Source: Budorcas taxicolor (Eukaryota; Chordata; Mammalia; Artiodactyla; Bovidae). Taken from it: DNA of 64,000 bases. Positions within the stretch are counted from its first letter, which is position 1; every line of letters begins with the position of its first letter. Both the position numbers and the translations under genes were made by a program. The stretch lies in NCBI RefSeq assembly GCF_023091745.1, contig NC_068926.1:46276001-46340000 (forward strand), read 5' to 3'. Under the pieces are notes generated by a model that was given only the letters and a program-made list of their open reading frames with translations, had not been told where the DNA came from and ran no database searches. Shown one piece after another: positions 12,245 to 25,417 of the stretch.

Positions 12245-14275
12245 AAAGAGTCCTATTAAACCCATTTTTCCGAACACCCCACCATTACTCCATCAACACC
12301 TGCCCATCCCGTGAAATCATAGTGCCACAGACATAGAGGAAATCTGCTTATGTACTTCAAGATGCTTTAGGTAACTTTGCAGACCCACAGCCACTGTAAT
12401 ATCTCAGACTCCTTGCCCTCAAACCAATTTTCACCTTCTGGAGGTGATATTGTCCCCACTAAAAAGTCAGGGAGTTCAGCCACTGCTATGGAAAGTTAAG
12501 ACTGGCTGGATGTCCCCAGGGACCAGTTCAGACCCAAAGATAGAAAAATGCAGTCCTTGGTGACACAGAGGCCTGCTCTCTTGCAGAACAATGAGGCTGC
12601 CCAGATAGACCACCTCTCCGCTTGTGATTTCAGGGAGCTGAGATGTTTTGAGCTCAGTGCAGTATCCACTGAGATACGGTGAAATGCTTGCCAATACTTC
12701 ACAGTCCGTGCTTCTCTCTGTGAAGTCAGCATGTATGTAATTCCACCAAACATAACAGAAACCGTTTGTCTAGCAAAAATTAGGACTATATATTAGCCAA
12801 CAGTAAAACCACAACTGTGAGCACAAGACCCTACAAACACATCGGTATTTGCCACATGTACCCTCTTCCCATCCACATCCATTTCCTAACAATTCATCAG
12901 GCCAGCTGTCATCTCCCACTAGGATGTAAGCTCCATCGGGGGCTAGCTTCTTACCCATTCTGTTCACAGCTCTCTAAGCCCTTAGAACCAAGCCTGACAC
13001 ACAGTAGGTTCTCAACTAATGTGTTCAGTGAATTAATCTTCTCACGGACAGACCATGATGACTTAGATCAAAATCTTAAGAAAACATGTAAAAAATGGAA
13101 AACCTATGGAGAATCTTCTCTCCACAAACGCAGTGCAAATCCTGAGTGGATTCCTGGATTTGGCCCCAGAACACGTGGATTCAGCCAAATGCAGCCTAGT
13201 AGACACTGCCTTTGAGGACAGGAACTGATATCAGACTCAACAGTCTACACTGTGCTCTTAGGAGCATTTTTAATCTGGAGAAGTACGATTTCCCAATACG
13301 GATGGGTTTACACTGATGATCTCCAGTGACTCACTTCTCATGCAGCCAGGGAGGCCTTTCCTTCTGGCTGGGTTTGCCCTGCAGAGAGGCCCAGGTTGGG
13401 GTCCATGGTGGCTGAGCCAGGAGGAGCCCACCATCCCAACATCACCACCCAAGTCGACAATGACAAGACATCAGATGGACTAAGAAATTACTGTTTACTT
13501 TTTAGATGGGATAATGGCATGGAGTTTATTCTGTATTTTAAAAAGTCTTTGTCTTTTAAAAATAGAGACTAAATATTTACAGATGAAACTACATGATGTC
13601 AGAGATTTGCCTCAAAATAATTGGTGGGGCCAGGGTGAGGGAGCGGGTTGGGCAGAGGAAGCCCAAACGGCCGTGGGTGGTCCTGGTTGTAACCCGGTGA
13701 TGACTGTCTCTTTTGTTTTTACAGATGTTCGATTTTTTTTCATAATAAAAAGAGGGTTTTTTTATGACTTCATTTAATCTCTCTGGTACCTCCAGTTTTA
13801 ATAAGGGTTTTCCTATGTCTTCATAAATCTGATCCAGGCTTGATTTTCTTTTATTTTAACCTGTTATCTGGGGAGCAATAACACTTGGAGACTGGATTAT
13901 CTGTCACTTTGGAATTGACTGTACCGGGGCTTGGGGGCCTCTGGATAAGAAAACAGGCTCATTCTAGATGCCAGGGGAGAAATGGCAAAGAAGACAGTCC
14001 CGGGAGTAGGGGCCACATGGTTGCGGCCCCCTGTACAGGCCCTGCCCTCTGCTTTGGGGCGTTCAGCCAATGGCAGCACCCACAGGAAATCAGAGCCAGT
14101 CAGAGAGGAGAGTGAGACCCAGACAGCACTGTTTTTGCGGGGTCACAAAAAGGGCATGGTGCCCATCCCCACACCCCTGCATCTTTGCCCTAGGAGCTGT
14201 GTTCTCCAGACCCCATCAGCCCAGGGTGGCGGCATCATGCCCCACTCCCTCCTTCTGAGAACACTTCCTGTTATT

Positions 14276-14493
14276 CTGTTGGTGTGTAGTCATTACGCCG
14301 TGTGGACTCTTTTGTGACCCCATGGACTGTAGCCCGCCAGGCTCTTACGTCCATGGGATTCTCTGGGCAAGAATACTGGAGTGGGTTGCCATGCCCTCCC
14401 CCAGAGGATCTTCTCAACCCAAGGATCAAATCTGAGTCTTCTGCATTGGCAGGCAGATTCTTTACCCCCTTTACTGAGCCACCTGGGAAGCCC
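14276..14493 (-). mobile_element. Bov-tA SINE
   Basis: Complement of the Bov-tA consensus; the direct repeat tcctgttatt at 14266-14275 and 14494-14503 flanks it. Confidence 0.93.
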
Positions 14494-14764
14494 TCCTGTT
14501 ATTACTCTATCCTTTATAGTAGGGAGCACACCCTGAGCACAGCCTGGCAAATGGCCTCTCCTTCTAACTTCCCCCAAATTACTCATCTGGTGCCCCTGGG
14601 GACCTGATTGACACAGGCCAAAGTCCAGCCCTACACCCTTACATATTTCAGTACATTTGAGCCACGACCCCTCTGCTGGTCATCTGTGCCTTAGATTACG
14701 CATGGAGAGGTCCCATTTGTTTATTTTGTTTTTATTTCCATGACTCTAGGAGGTGGGTCAAGGA

Positions 14765-15860
14765 GGAGTCTTGCACAACAAAAGAAACAATAAACAAGGT
14801 TCAGACAACCCTCAGAATGGGAGAAAACAACTGCAAAAGAAGCAACTGACAGAGGAGTAATCTCCAGAATATATATAAGCAGCTCACACAGCTCAATATC
14901 AGAAAAGCAAAAAGGCCAATCAAAAGATGGGCAGGAGACCTAAATAGACATCCCTCCAAAGAAGACATACAGATGGCCAAAAAAACACATGAAAAGACTG
15001 TCAACATCCCTAATTACCAGAGAAATGCAAATTAAAACTATAATGAGGTATCATCTCACACCAGTCAGAACGGCCATCATCAGAAAATCTACAAGAAATA
15101 AATGTTGGAGAGGATGTGGAGAAAAGGAACTCTTCTACACTGTTGGTGAGAATGTAAATGGAAACGGCCATTATGGAGAACAGTATGGAGATTCCTTAAA
15201 AAACTAGGAATAAATCTACCACGCAGCCCAGGAATCCCACTACTGGCATATACCCTGAGGAAACCACAATTCCAAAAGACACATGTACCCCAGTGTTCAT
15301 TGCATACCGTTTACAATAGCCAGGACATGGAAGCAACCTAGATGTCCATTAACAGATGAATGGATAAAGAAGGTGTGGTACATATATACAGTGGAATATT
15401 ATTCAGCCATAAAAAAAGAATGAATTTGAGTCAGTTCTAGTGAGGTGGATCAAACTAGAGCCTGTTATACAGAGCAAAGTAAGTCAGAAAGAGAAAAACA
15501 AATATCATGTATTAACACATATATATGGAATCTAGAAAAAGGGTATTGAAGAGCCTGTTTGCAGGAAGGAATGGAGACACAGATGTAGAGAATGGATTTG
15601 AGGACATGGACACCACGGGGAAGGGAGAGAGTGGGACGAATGGAGAAAGTAGGGTCAACATATGTACACTGTCCTGTGTAAGATGGATAACTGGTGAGAA
15701 GTTGCTGTATAACACAGGGAGCCCAGGCTGGCGCTCTGTGGGATGGGATGTGGGAGGGGAGGGAGACTCAACAGGGAGGGGACATATGTATGACTGACTC
15801 AAGTTGTTGTAACACAGAAACCAACATAACATTGCAAAAATTTAAAAAAAAGAAAGAAAG
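14765..15860 (+). mobile_element. L1 (bovine type), 5'-truncated: end of ORF2 plus 3' UTR
   Basis: Sequence characteristic of the L1 ORF2 C-terminal end (agagaaatgcaaattaaaac, catctcacaccagtcagaac, aaaagaatgaatttgagtca) followed by the 3' UTR and an A-rich tail near 15840. The ORF is broken by stops, so it is inactive. Confidence 0.93.
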
Positions 15861-16039
15861 CATAGAGAGGGTGGAAGATTTCAGGATCTCTAGGGCAGAT
15901 CTGGGAACTCTGAAATCTGCAAGCAGAACACCCAAGCACATAGAGAGCTCAGTTCTGGTCCTCAAGCAAGAGAAATCAGCATGCGTGGAACAAGAAGAAG
16001 TGGTCTCATTAAAAGACCACTCCAAGTATGAGGGCCCCA

Positions 16040-16447
16040 CAGGTGAACCAGAAGGCTGAGAGCCAAAGAACAGATGCTTTTGGACTGTGGTGCTGGAGAA
16101 GACTCTTGAGAGTCCCATGGACAGCAAGAAAATCAAACCAGTCAATCCTAAAGGAAAGCAACCCTGAATATTCATTGGAAGGACTGGGGCTGCAGCAGAA
16201 GCTCCAATACTTTGGCCACCTGACGCTTAGAGCCAATTCACTGGAAAAGACCCTGATGCTGAGAAAGATCAGGACAGGAGGAGAAGTAGGTGACAGAGGA
16301 TGAGATGGTTGGATGGCATCACTGAATCAATGGATATGAGTTTGAGCAAACTCCAGGAGATGGCGAAGGACAGGGGAGCTTGGCGTGCTGCAGTCCATAG
16401 GGTCGCAAAGAGTCGGACACGACTGAGTGACTGAACAACAGCAACAG
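16040..16447 (+). mobile_element. BovB LINE 3' end
   Basis: The plus-strand frame reads FGLWCWRRLLRVPWTARKSN and then [20 protein letters not shown], the C-terminal end of the BovB protein, ending with gagtcggacacgactgagtg. 5'-truncated. Confidence 0.93.
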
Positions 16448-16860
16448 GTAAACCAGGTTGTACATGGAGATTTAATACAAAGAGTAAAACTGGAAATATC
16501 CCCTAGTAAATGAACTCCTTTTCTAGCAAGTTCCTGCTCAAACATGGTGTCCTGCTCACTCTGGAGTCCATCCCCATCCTTTCGATCAGAGCTGTATTCT
16601 CACTGATGCTTGAGGGGGCAGTGAGGGGACAAGAAATGCTAAGCAGAGGAAACTTAAACCTCCTGAAAGATCTGAAAGATGCTGCACATGGAGACGTGAG
16701 GGAGCGCCTTGGAGAGACTTGGGAGAATTCTCAAGTGGTATGAGAAGCCTCTGACTGACAGACAAAAAAAGAGAGCACCCACCAGGATGGTGGGCATGGC
16801 CTCCGTGGTGCCCAGGTAAGTTCGAAGTTCTAAGTCGCTAAGTTCTTGGTATCAAGAAGT

Positions 16861-17080
16861 AGTTCCCTGGTGTTTCAGTGATAAAGAGTCTGCCTGCCAA
16901 TGCTGGAGACACAGGTTTGATCCCTGATCCAGGAGGATCCCACATGCTGCAAGCGCTCCCATGCCCTTGAGCTCATGCTCCCCAATAAGAGAAGCCATTG
17001 CCTCAAGAAGCCTGTGCACTGTAACTAGAGAAAACACCCAGAGAGCAACGAAAACTCAGCACAGCCAAAATATAATAAAG
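16861..17080 (+). mobile_element. CHR-type SINE
   Basis: It starts ttccctggtgtttcagtgat, has the B-box-like ggtttgatccctgatcc and ends in cagcacagccaaaatataat. Confidence 0.9.
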
Positions 17081-17985
17081 TAGTTCAGTGGGGTCTCTCA
17101 AGAGAGAATGGCAAGAACCAGAATCTCTGCCCCAGCCAGGACCCTCCTCTCCAAACCTTGCATTGCAAGAGTCATGTCAACAGAAAATGCTAGAAACAGT
17201 GCACCTAGACTCCCAGCTCCTACCATTCTGCCATTTTTGCTTTGTCTGGCATCTCTCTCTCTCTCTCTCACACACGCCCCTTCTTTTTGCTGAATCATCA
17301 GAAAGTACATCATGACACTCCAACTCTAAATACTTTAAGTGTATCTTCTAAAAATAAAGACTGCCTCCTACATAACCACCCTAACCATCACCACGCTCAG
17401 AAATCTGACCCAGCTTCAACCCGTGATCTGGTGCCCAGTCTATAGTCCAGCGTCCTCAGTGTCCCCAGGGTGTCTGTCAGAGCTCTGCTTTCCCGTCAAG
17501 GAAGGGGCAGCATCCATTTAGTCACCATGTCCCCCCAGTCCCCTCTGACCTGGAACAGGCCCTGCTCCTGTTACCGCTTCCACTGCATGGACAGGTGACA
17601 GTCCAAATCAAGGTTTTACAAAACAGCCCTTGACTGTTTCTTCATGGGGAGCATCAGGGCGAGCATCTGGGGGCAGGGTGACTCTTGCCACTGCTTCCCA
17701 TCAGGGGATGCAGGACGTCAGCCTGCCCCGATGTCCGTGAGACTGAGTATGACCCCTTGACTAAAGTGGTCTCTGCTCTCCAGGACCTTCTCACATAGTG
17801 ATTAACAGGTATCCTGTGGAGCAACAGGGAAGAACCCTGTCTCCACACAACCCCTCGCCCAGGGGTGTCAGCATTAAGGATGACTGCCCAAATCAGTGGC
17901 TACACCACGGACTGCTACACAGTGATTCTGACCCTGTCGTTCCTTCTGCCTGGATGGCTTGGCTTTACAAAGACGTGAAGACAGG

Positions 17986-18105
17986 GGAATTCCCTGGAGG
18001 ACCAGCAGTTAAGACTCCATGCTTCCAATGCAGGGTGCAAGGATTCAATTCCTGGCCGGGGAGCTCCCACATGCCTCACAGCATGGCCAAAAAAATAAAT
18101 GAAAA
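17986..18105 (+). mobile_element. CHR-type SINE, short form
   Basis: ggaattccctggaggaccag head, ggattcaattcctggccggg B-box region, tail catggccaaaaaaataaatg. Confidence 0.9.
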
Positions 18106-19516
18106 CACGTAGCATTAAAAATAAAAAGAAATGCAGACATTAAAGTTAAGTCTACCCCCGGAACATATCCTTCTGAAGCACAAGTGAGTCCATCACTGAG
18201 AGGCTGAAATCCAGAGGCCCGAGTCCCAGCCCTTCAGTCAAGGAGTCCCATCCCTTCTGAGTCCCAGGCCCATCTATGGACGAGGAGCAGGTGACTCTGC
18301 GCCCTGTCCAGCTCGGATCGCTGGTTTGAAGGAACAGCTGTCCCAGCTGGCAGATGAGAATCAGTAAGACCTGAACATTTCTCATCACTACGGGGCCAGA
18401 GACAGGGACCTCAGAGGATCCCTTGAGTCCAGGCCCATGCAGGGACAAAGGACAACCCCATCCAGGACCTGTGGCTGGTCAGTCATCGCCCCAGGGCAGA
18501 CATCAGTGGGGCCCAGAGTGGTCAACAGAGGAAGGGTGGGGGGAAGAGCCCATCCAGCCCTGTCGCCCTCCTATCCCATCAATCTCATGTGCTGACTCCA
18601 CACCCCAGGGAGGTTTAAAGGATGTCACGATTCCACTACATCCTTTCAAACTCACACCCAAAAAACATAAATGTGTAAGGGTAATAACACACAAAACTGA
18701 AGTGGAATGACGTCAGCTGTTCAAGCAAGTGGGAACACCAGAACACTATCAAGGCGATTGCATTAATCTGCTTCCAATTGTGCGTGGAATTCGATAATCA
18801 TCTTAAAGGCAGAGAATGGGAGAACAGCCAAGCATCTTATGCGATGACAAAGGAAGAGCTTACATATCACGTTCAAGGGCACCGAGCTTTACTTAAGCAT
18901 TAACTCAGAGCTCACAGAAGTCCTTAGAAATCAGGACAGCCATCCTCTCCTGGAAAGAAGCAAGCAGGCAGACAGACCGCCAGGCTTGTGTCAAGTTCAC
19001 CAGCTGGGCAGGGTGGCTGACTGGGAGTAAAAAGCCGGGAGCCTGGCTCCGAGTCTGCATGTGAACCACAGCTGGTGTCACCCCTGTGCCACCTCGTGCT
19101 GCAGGAGCTAAGACAACAAATATAGGGACCACACTTGATGGGCCCAAGGAGTGATTCTTTCTGAGGTTAATGTTGACAACAAGACATCTTTGCATCACAT
19201 GTTAACCTTAGAACTGAAGACCCAACACCTGAAAAATAAGTGGTCATCATCGCAAAATCATTCTGTTTTGACTTCGGGAAAATAACTGAACGCTTGCATT
19301 CACTGCTGGCAGAGTTCAGAGGTCCATGGTATTAATGTTGCAGCGGGTAGAGGGCTGTGAGTTGGGGGGCTCTTTGCCTGTGTGAGTCTCTCAGCCCACA
19401 ACTTGCAGAGGGTGAGAGCAGATCATGGCGCCCTGGGTCCTGAGGCTCCAGGGAGTTCTGCCTGGAGACCCCTGGCAGTGAGAGAAGAGGGATGGGAGGG
19501 TTGGAGCCCTTAGGAT

Positions 19517-19709
19517 CAGTAGTCCCCAATATTTTTGGCACCAGGGAACAGTTTTGTGGAAGACAATTTTTCCATGAACAAGGGGTGGGGTTGAGGGACG
19601 GTCTTGGAATAATTCAAGTGCATTACATTTATTGTGCACTTTAGATTATTATTACATCAGCTCCACCTCAGATCAGCAGGCATTAGATCCAGGAGCTTGG
19701 GGACCCCTG
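19517..19709. mobile_element. Non-autonomous hAT DNA transposon fossil
   Basis: 193 bp with degenerate terminal inverted repeats: cagtagtccccaa at the left and ttggggacccctg at the right. It is flanked by a perfect 8-bp direct repeat cttaggat at 19509-19516 and 19710-19717, the duplication length of hAT transposons. No transposase is encoded. Confidence 0.88.
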
Positions 19710-21204
19710 CTTAGGATGGAGGACAACCACACCTGGTGGTCAAGCTTTAAGCATGGACACCCCACAGCAGGGCAGACTTAGCCTTGTCCCCGTCACTGCC
19801 ACCAGCACTGATATAACAGTGCCCACCAGGGCTGTGCAAACCATAGGCACTGCCTGGCCTTATAAATAAGATTTACTGGCACTCAGCCACCCCTGTTTAT
19901 GTATTGTCCAGGGCTGCCTTTACACAGCAGATGTGACAGAAACAGTATAGCAGATAAAGCCAAAAATATTAACCATCTGGACCTTTATGCAAAACTTTGC
20001 CAACACCCAGAGGGAGCGTGTTTCTGGTCACAGTGAATCAAAGCACCCACTGCCATCTGTAACCCTCAGTCCTGCCTTTGTCCTCTTTCCCAAGGATGAG
20101 GGGCGCTGCAGATGTGGTATAAACATGGTCCTCCCCACACCCTTACTCCAACCCACAGAAGGCTTTGGCCATCCCCAGAAATACACATTTTTATGGATTT
20201 CACTGAAAAGTCTGTTTCAGTCCGAACCTCCAGCCGTGAGAGAGGTAAATACATAAATTGGGGCTAAGGCTGGGTCCACTATTCATTCATAATCTTGGGT
20301 TTGGAGAAATTTCCCCCAAATAGTCTAGAGGGCATATTTCCAAGGAAAGCAGGTTGCTTCCTTTGTGACTTTCCTGAAGAATTCTGGAAATCACACCCAT
20401 GGTGCCAGGTTAAACTCTGACAACGTGCAGGCTCTCCCTGGCAATCACACCCAGAACAAGGCTTCGCTCCAAGTCAGCTAAACCACGACTGCCTGCTTCC
20501 CCAAGGCCTAGCCCAGGGTTTTGTACCAAGAGCTGCTCCCTGGTATCAGGTGGGAGAAGAGGCTTCCTCTGAGAGAGCCCACGATAACAGGACTATTTGC
20601 ATCATTAGAAAGTATTTATCATTTCTCGTTTATCTGTAAGCGGTTAAAAATAGCTGCCTGCTTTCCATCACACAGGACTCCAAATACCCAGCAGCCGCAC
20701 CAGCGTCCGAAACCCGCCCCCGCAGCGCCTTCCCATCAGCAGAGATAGTGAGCTTGCAGGAACACGCTTTCTCATACTATCAGCTTTCCCAGGCGTGGTC
20801 CTGGCAGGGGAGGGAAGCAGGGCCTCGTCGGGGCCAGGGGTGGAGGCACTGTGCGGCTCCCTCTGAGATGCACAGCCCTGTCTCCAGGCACCTTTTCAGA
20901 GCCTCCACTCTGGACCGGGCGCTGTGCCAGACACCCAAGAAGAGAGATGGACCAGAGCCTGCCTGCTGCCCTCTGCAGGGCCCCCGTCTAGGTGGATCTG
21001 CGGCCAACAGAAACGGCTTTGCCTTCCAAACATTAACTGTAGAAATGGGCCCCTTGGGCTCATACCTCACTGGCAATTTCTCTGCCCCGGCCCTAGGCTC
21101 TACTTCCCTGTCCCCTCCAAGGGACCCCTTGAAAGGGAAGAACAGGCCCCATGCCTAATCTTTCCTGAGGGAACCAGCCCCTCCCTGTGATCTGAGTACA
21201 GCTG

Positions 21205-21366
21205 TTCAGTTCAGTTCAGTCGCTCAGTTGTGTCCGACTCTTTGCAACCCCATGAATCGCAGCACGCCAGGCCTCCCTGTCCATCACCAACTCCCGGAGT
21301 TCACTCAGATTCATGTTCATCGAGTCAGTAAGGCCATCCAGCCATCTCATCCTCTGTCGTCCCCTT
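21205..21366 (-). mobile_element. BovB LINE 3' terminal fragment
   Basis: It begins with tandem gttca units and then cagtcgctcagttgtgtccg, the complement of the BovB 3' end, through catcctctgtcgtcccc. Confidence 0.92.
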
Positions 21367-21814
21367 TTTAGCTGCTCCACCCCCAAATTCTAGAAGGTCA
21401 TGTGAACAGACATGGCCAATGAGAGAGCAGGATCTTCTCCTACCATGACTGGGGGCCAGGATGGGCACGTGACCCAAGTTGGCCAATCACAGTCTTTTCT
21501 AGATTTTGAATGAAACTGACTTTTCATTCATAAAAGACAATTACTTTCCTTCTTGAGATCTCAGGACCCAAACCCATATGGGTCTGAATCTATGGGAGCC
21601 AGCAATGCCTTTATGAAGGGGCTTGCCAGGAAATGAGTTGACATGGGGGAGAGCAGAGGCAGGGAAAGGAGAGACCAGGTCATAGCAGTATCTTCTGGGT
21701 CGATCCAGCCATGCTTGAAGCTGACTACTCCTGCCCTTCTTAGTGCCATGACCTCTCAGTTCCCTTCTGCCTAAGCTGATATATCCAACACAGTCTTGAC
21801 TGATGTAGGCATGT

Positions 21815-21940
21815 GCTGCTCATTTCCCATTTTACAGAAGTGGAAACTGAGGCTCAGAGGGGTCAACTGACTTGTCCAAGGTCACACAGTTCCAGGTGGA
21901 ATGGTCACTCAGCTGGTGCTCCTGACCACTGCACTATCAG
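21815..21940 (+). mobile_element. MIR SINE fragment
   Basis: It contains cccattttacagaagtggaa then actgaggctcagaggggtca and caaggtcacacag, the conserved MIR core. Confidence 0.85.
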
Positions 21941-22157
21941 CCCATGCCCCTGAGGCTTGATGAATCCCCAGTGCAGGCATCCCTGCCTCTTCTTCCTTTG
22001 CTCTAACAGAGAAGCACCAGGCACTGGCACCACAAGTTCGCTGATACAATACTGCATGAGCCTCTGGTGGCAGGGAGGTGGGGGTGTCCCAGTGGTCTGC
22101 TACCCAGCAAACAGGCGCCCCTCCCCACTCCATGTTACGTGGCCCCCAGAAACTCAC

Positions 22158-22233
22158 TTGGTGTTGGCCGGCTGGATGTTGCTCAAGTAATAGTGCACCG
22201 AATGGTAGAGAAGCCCCACGATGGTGGTCCAGG
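22158..22233 (-). CDS. ADGRD1: ADGRD1 exon: GAIN region, most 3' exon seen (76 nt)
   Basis: The reading is [20 protein letters not shown] followed by QPANT and a split Lys codon. The acceptor AG is at 22234-22235 and the donor GTGAGT at 22152-22157. It enters in phase 1 and leaves in phase 2. This is the last exon recognised going downstream; the next expected segment of the GAIN/GPS region was not found between 1 and 22157. Confidence 0.94.
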
Positions 22234-24073
22234 CTGGGGAAAGAGCAGACGACCAGACACCTGTCAGCATCCCCAGTGATAAACCAGAGAAACACAAAGC
22301 CCCCATCAAAAGTGCTTGCCCAGCAACACACAGTGTAGATCTCAGGCCCGGGAACCCAGCAGCTCCTCAAGGGCAAGGGGAGGGACATTCAGGGGCAGAA
22401 CTGACCATGAGGACAGAGTTCTAGCAGAGATTCCACTCCACCCTTCAACTGTGAATGCAGCCACGGCAACCACTCCCTGCTCCGCCCCTGAGCCATCTCT
22501 GGGCACGTGGATGCTACAACTCTTGGCGGAGAGTGAGTGGGTGGGTGGGTGGACATTCCAGGAACACCATGCGCCTCTGAAGGCAGAGCCCGGTTGAGCT
22601 GTGGTTGGCGGTGCCGGGCAATAGCACTGCAGCCATGATTGAATGTTATGGGCTATCTGTGTTTGCAGTATTTACAGCAATCTCAGCACTCCAGTGAGGC
22701 AGCGGATGCAGGATTCACAAGTCACCCAGACACCTGTCACTCCTTCTGCTGGGTCCCACCTCTCTGTGCTATTCCAACTTGGAAACAGGAATCATCCATT
22801 CTGTTACCTCCTTCCGCTAGCTTAATAGGAGGTTGGGAGAAGCAAGTCCCCCGATGCTTCCTGAGTTCTTCAGGATATCTGTTGAGTGTGTTGAAACTTC
22901 AGGAATGTATATTAACAATTCATGTCACATTTACTATGGGCCAGGTACTGGTGTAAGAGCTGTCTCTTCTAATTCTCACCACAAAAGATTGGGGCAGATA
23001 CTAAGACTGTCCCCTAAGTCACAGATGACGAAACGGAGGCTGGGCAGGTTCAGTAATTTGCCCAGTTGAGTGGCTGAACTGGGATTCGAGCCCAGGAATT
23101 TCAGCCACGGAGTTGGTACTTGTGACCAGTTAGTTCTACTGACAAGTTTGAGAAGTTTCCATGTGGGCAGACCACATGAGGCTGTGATCTTGCTGATTCT
23201 GAAAACCTGGGGATTTCTAACAGTAAAAGCGGCCACATGAGATGAGACCCCACGTGCAGTGGTATGCCTTAGGTCAACCTTGGCATTGCCCCTGGACCTC
23301 TCCCTTCTACAGTTCAATCCAAGTGTGGGAGGACAGTCCCCTGAGAGCAGAACACCCCAGCATCCCTGAGCACCCTTCACAGAGCAAACTAGAGGGTACA
23401 GGGAGCAGAGGTCAGCTCCCAAGGGCTGGGGAGTGAGGGCCCCAAGCTGGAGAGGGGACCACCACCCAGACTGGTCCTCAGTCTTGAAGGTAGAATAGGA
23501 AGCACGTGGCCTCTGGCCAGATGGTCAGGTGCCGAGAATCCGCAACTCCCTTGACTGCCCAAGGTCCCTGGGACAGAATGACACGCCTGCAGAGACACAG
23601 TCATCTTTCAAGGGGCAGGGGTACAGTCACGAGAGCAAAAATGGCCAGAGCCACCCAGGCCCCCCTAGAGAGTAATTGAGATCACCCTGGCTGCTGTCCC
23701 ATCACTAACCCTGACTTCAACTGCCCAGGAGGAGAACCCCAGGCTCCTGAGCAGACAAAATCCCTCACCCAGCCACCCAGCCTGAGGCCACCCCAGCAGG
23801 GAGGGGAGGTGGCCACATCAGCTTATGGTCCACTAAGAATCCTCCAGTGAGCAAGTGTAGAATGCAGATTGCCAGCCTGCCTCCTCTGTCCCAGCGCTCA
23901 AGGCCTGATTGTAGTCGGCATTATGAAGACATCTCAGGAGCGTCAATGACGCACCGTGTTCCCACCATGGAAACCTGGCCCTGTTGGCACAGGGAGGAGG
24001 GCTGGGGCAGTCTCTCGGCCCAGTCACAGCTCACAGGCTGAGTCCCTCTGCAAGGGTCCCAAGCAGCACTCAC
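22234..24073 (-). other. ADGRD1: ADGRD1 intron (about 1.8 kb)
   Basis: It separates the exons at 24074-24184 and 22158-22233, phase 1. Apart from a MIR-like fragment near 22930-23120 nothing is recognisable. A short (gtgg)n run lies at about 22534-22551. Confidence 0.85.
22930..23120 (+). mobile_element. MIR SINE fragment
   Basis: Starts near tatgggccaggtactggtgt; contains gacgaaacggaggctgggca and ctgggattcgagcccagg. Confidence 0.8.
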
Positions 24074-24184
24074 CTTGGCTGTGGAAAGCCTCGTGGGGGA
24101 TCTCGATGTAGTTCTGCCCCCGGGCCGGGAAGCGGTAGTGGGAGGAATTCATGGTCTTGGGGAGCACTTTGGCCACTGAAAAGT
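24074..24184 (-). CDS. ADGRD1: ADGRD1 exon: GAIN region (37 codons)
   Basis: The reading is [20 protein letters not shown] followed by [16 protein letters not shown]. The acceptor AG is at 24185-24186 and the donor GTGAGT at 24068-24073. The exon is 111 nt, phase 1 to phase 1, with an NSS sequon. The IEIPHEAF strand is typical of GAIN domains. Confidence 0.95.
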
Positions 24185-25417
24185 CTAAAACAAGCCAGAG
24201 AGATGAAGCTGTAGTCAGTCAACTCCAGAGCAGGAAACTGGGCTGTAAAATCCCATCTGCTTTTGCTTTTTTTTGACAGAATGAGCTCTCCTGGGGAGTG
24301 TAATTACCTTTAGGAAACAAGAACCTAAAAAATGAGTGTCCAGAGCAGTAATTGTGACCATGTGGCAGACCTGTCTGGCTGCCACCCGCTGTGTGTGGGC
24401 ATGGGTGGGGCTCCTGGCCCGAGGTGACCCCTCTGCCCTCAGGGTAGCCCCTCAGCTTAAGATGCCTCAGCACTGACCACATCCAATCTGGCAGGGAGAC
24501 CCCCGCGCTGCGGGGCTCCTCCTCCACACCGGGGACCCCACAAGACACAGGAAAATGAAATGCCCATGACACTCATCTTCTAAGTGAGGCTAAAAGCATC
24601 ACCGCATGGAGGGACCTGTCTTGGCCGACAAACTCCCATTAAAACCAACCCAAGTGAGTGAATGAAGCTTCCTTTCCAGAACTGAGGCTCTGGTGATAAA
24701 GTATTAGGGTACCAAGCTTCCCAGGTGGTGCTAGTGGTAAAGAACCCGCCTGCCAACACGGGAGACTCAGGTGAGATCCCTAGGTCAGGAAGATCCCGTG
24801 GAGGAGTAAACGGCAACCCACTCCAGTATTCTTGCCTGGAAACTCCCATGGACAGTGGAGTCTGGTGGGCTATAGTCCATGGGGTCGCAGAGAGTCGGAC
24901 ATGATTGAGCAACTTAGCACGCACACATGCTCCCTAGACACAGACTCTGAAAATATCAAGAACCATGATGTCCACTTGTAGGAGACCGTGTGACCAATAT
25001 CTTGGAGAAAACTGTAGCTGACCCTAGGGAACCTGGTACCCCACAGACACTCTGGGGGCTGCTGCCGCTCATCTCCTGCCCTGCACTGAGACAGTTGTCA
25101 CCGAGATGAATCTGGCCCTTACGTCAGTCTCAAAGGCTCTCGTGGTCCTATGTGCACATCCCAGCTGAGCACAGTTTTTCCGACCTAACTCTGTCTTTCT
25201 CCAAAATGTCACTGCACATCAGGCAACATAATTTAGGACAATGAAGAGGTACATCTCCACGCACGGCATGTGAGGTTTATGTGTACCTGGGTGCACGCAA
25301 GAAAATGCAGGAGTGCAGCAGAATTCAACAAGCAGGTGGCATTGCCTGCACCCCCACTTCCACCTGCCCTCGCCTGCTGCACAGCCAGCCTCACCCACAC
25401 CCCCACTGCTGAGCTAC
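24185..25417 (-). other. ADGRD1: ADGRD1 intron (about 1.2 kb)
   Basis: Phase-1 intron. It contains one Bov-tA SINE at 24714-24930; the rest, 24187-24713 and 24931-25410, holds nothing recognisable. Confidence 0.85.
24714..24930 (+). mobile_element. Bov-tA SINE
   Basis: It starts gcttcccaggtggtgctagt and runs through the BovA part to gtcggacatgattgagcaac. Confidence 0.93.

Larger units (their letters stand above)
1..22157 (-). other. ADGRD1: ADGRD1 intron downstream of the last visible exon
   Basis: About 22 kb without a recognisable exon; the donor is at 22152-22157 and the acceptor is outside the window. Apart from the repeats listed separately, the stretches 1-757, 1044-1800, 1976-2750, 3330-5390, 8976-10080, 12255-14265, 17085-17985, 18110-19508 and 19718-21204 show no gene, RNA or repeat I can name with confidence. 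Many short ORFs on both strands here lack protein-like features or fall in repeats. Confidence 0.7.

Noticed and set aside
1..22157. Search for the next ADGRD1 exons (GPS, Stachel, seven-helix region)
   Set aside because: No minus-strand segment resembling these parts was found by eye; they probably lie beyond the left edge.
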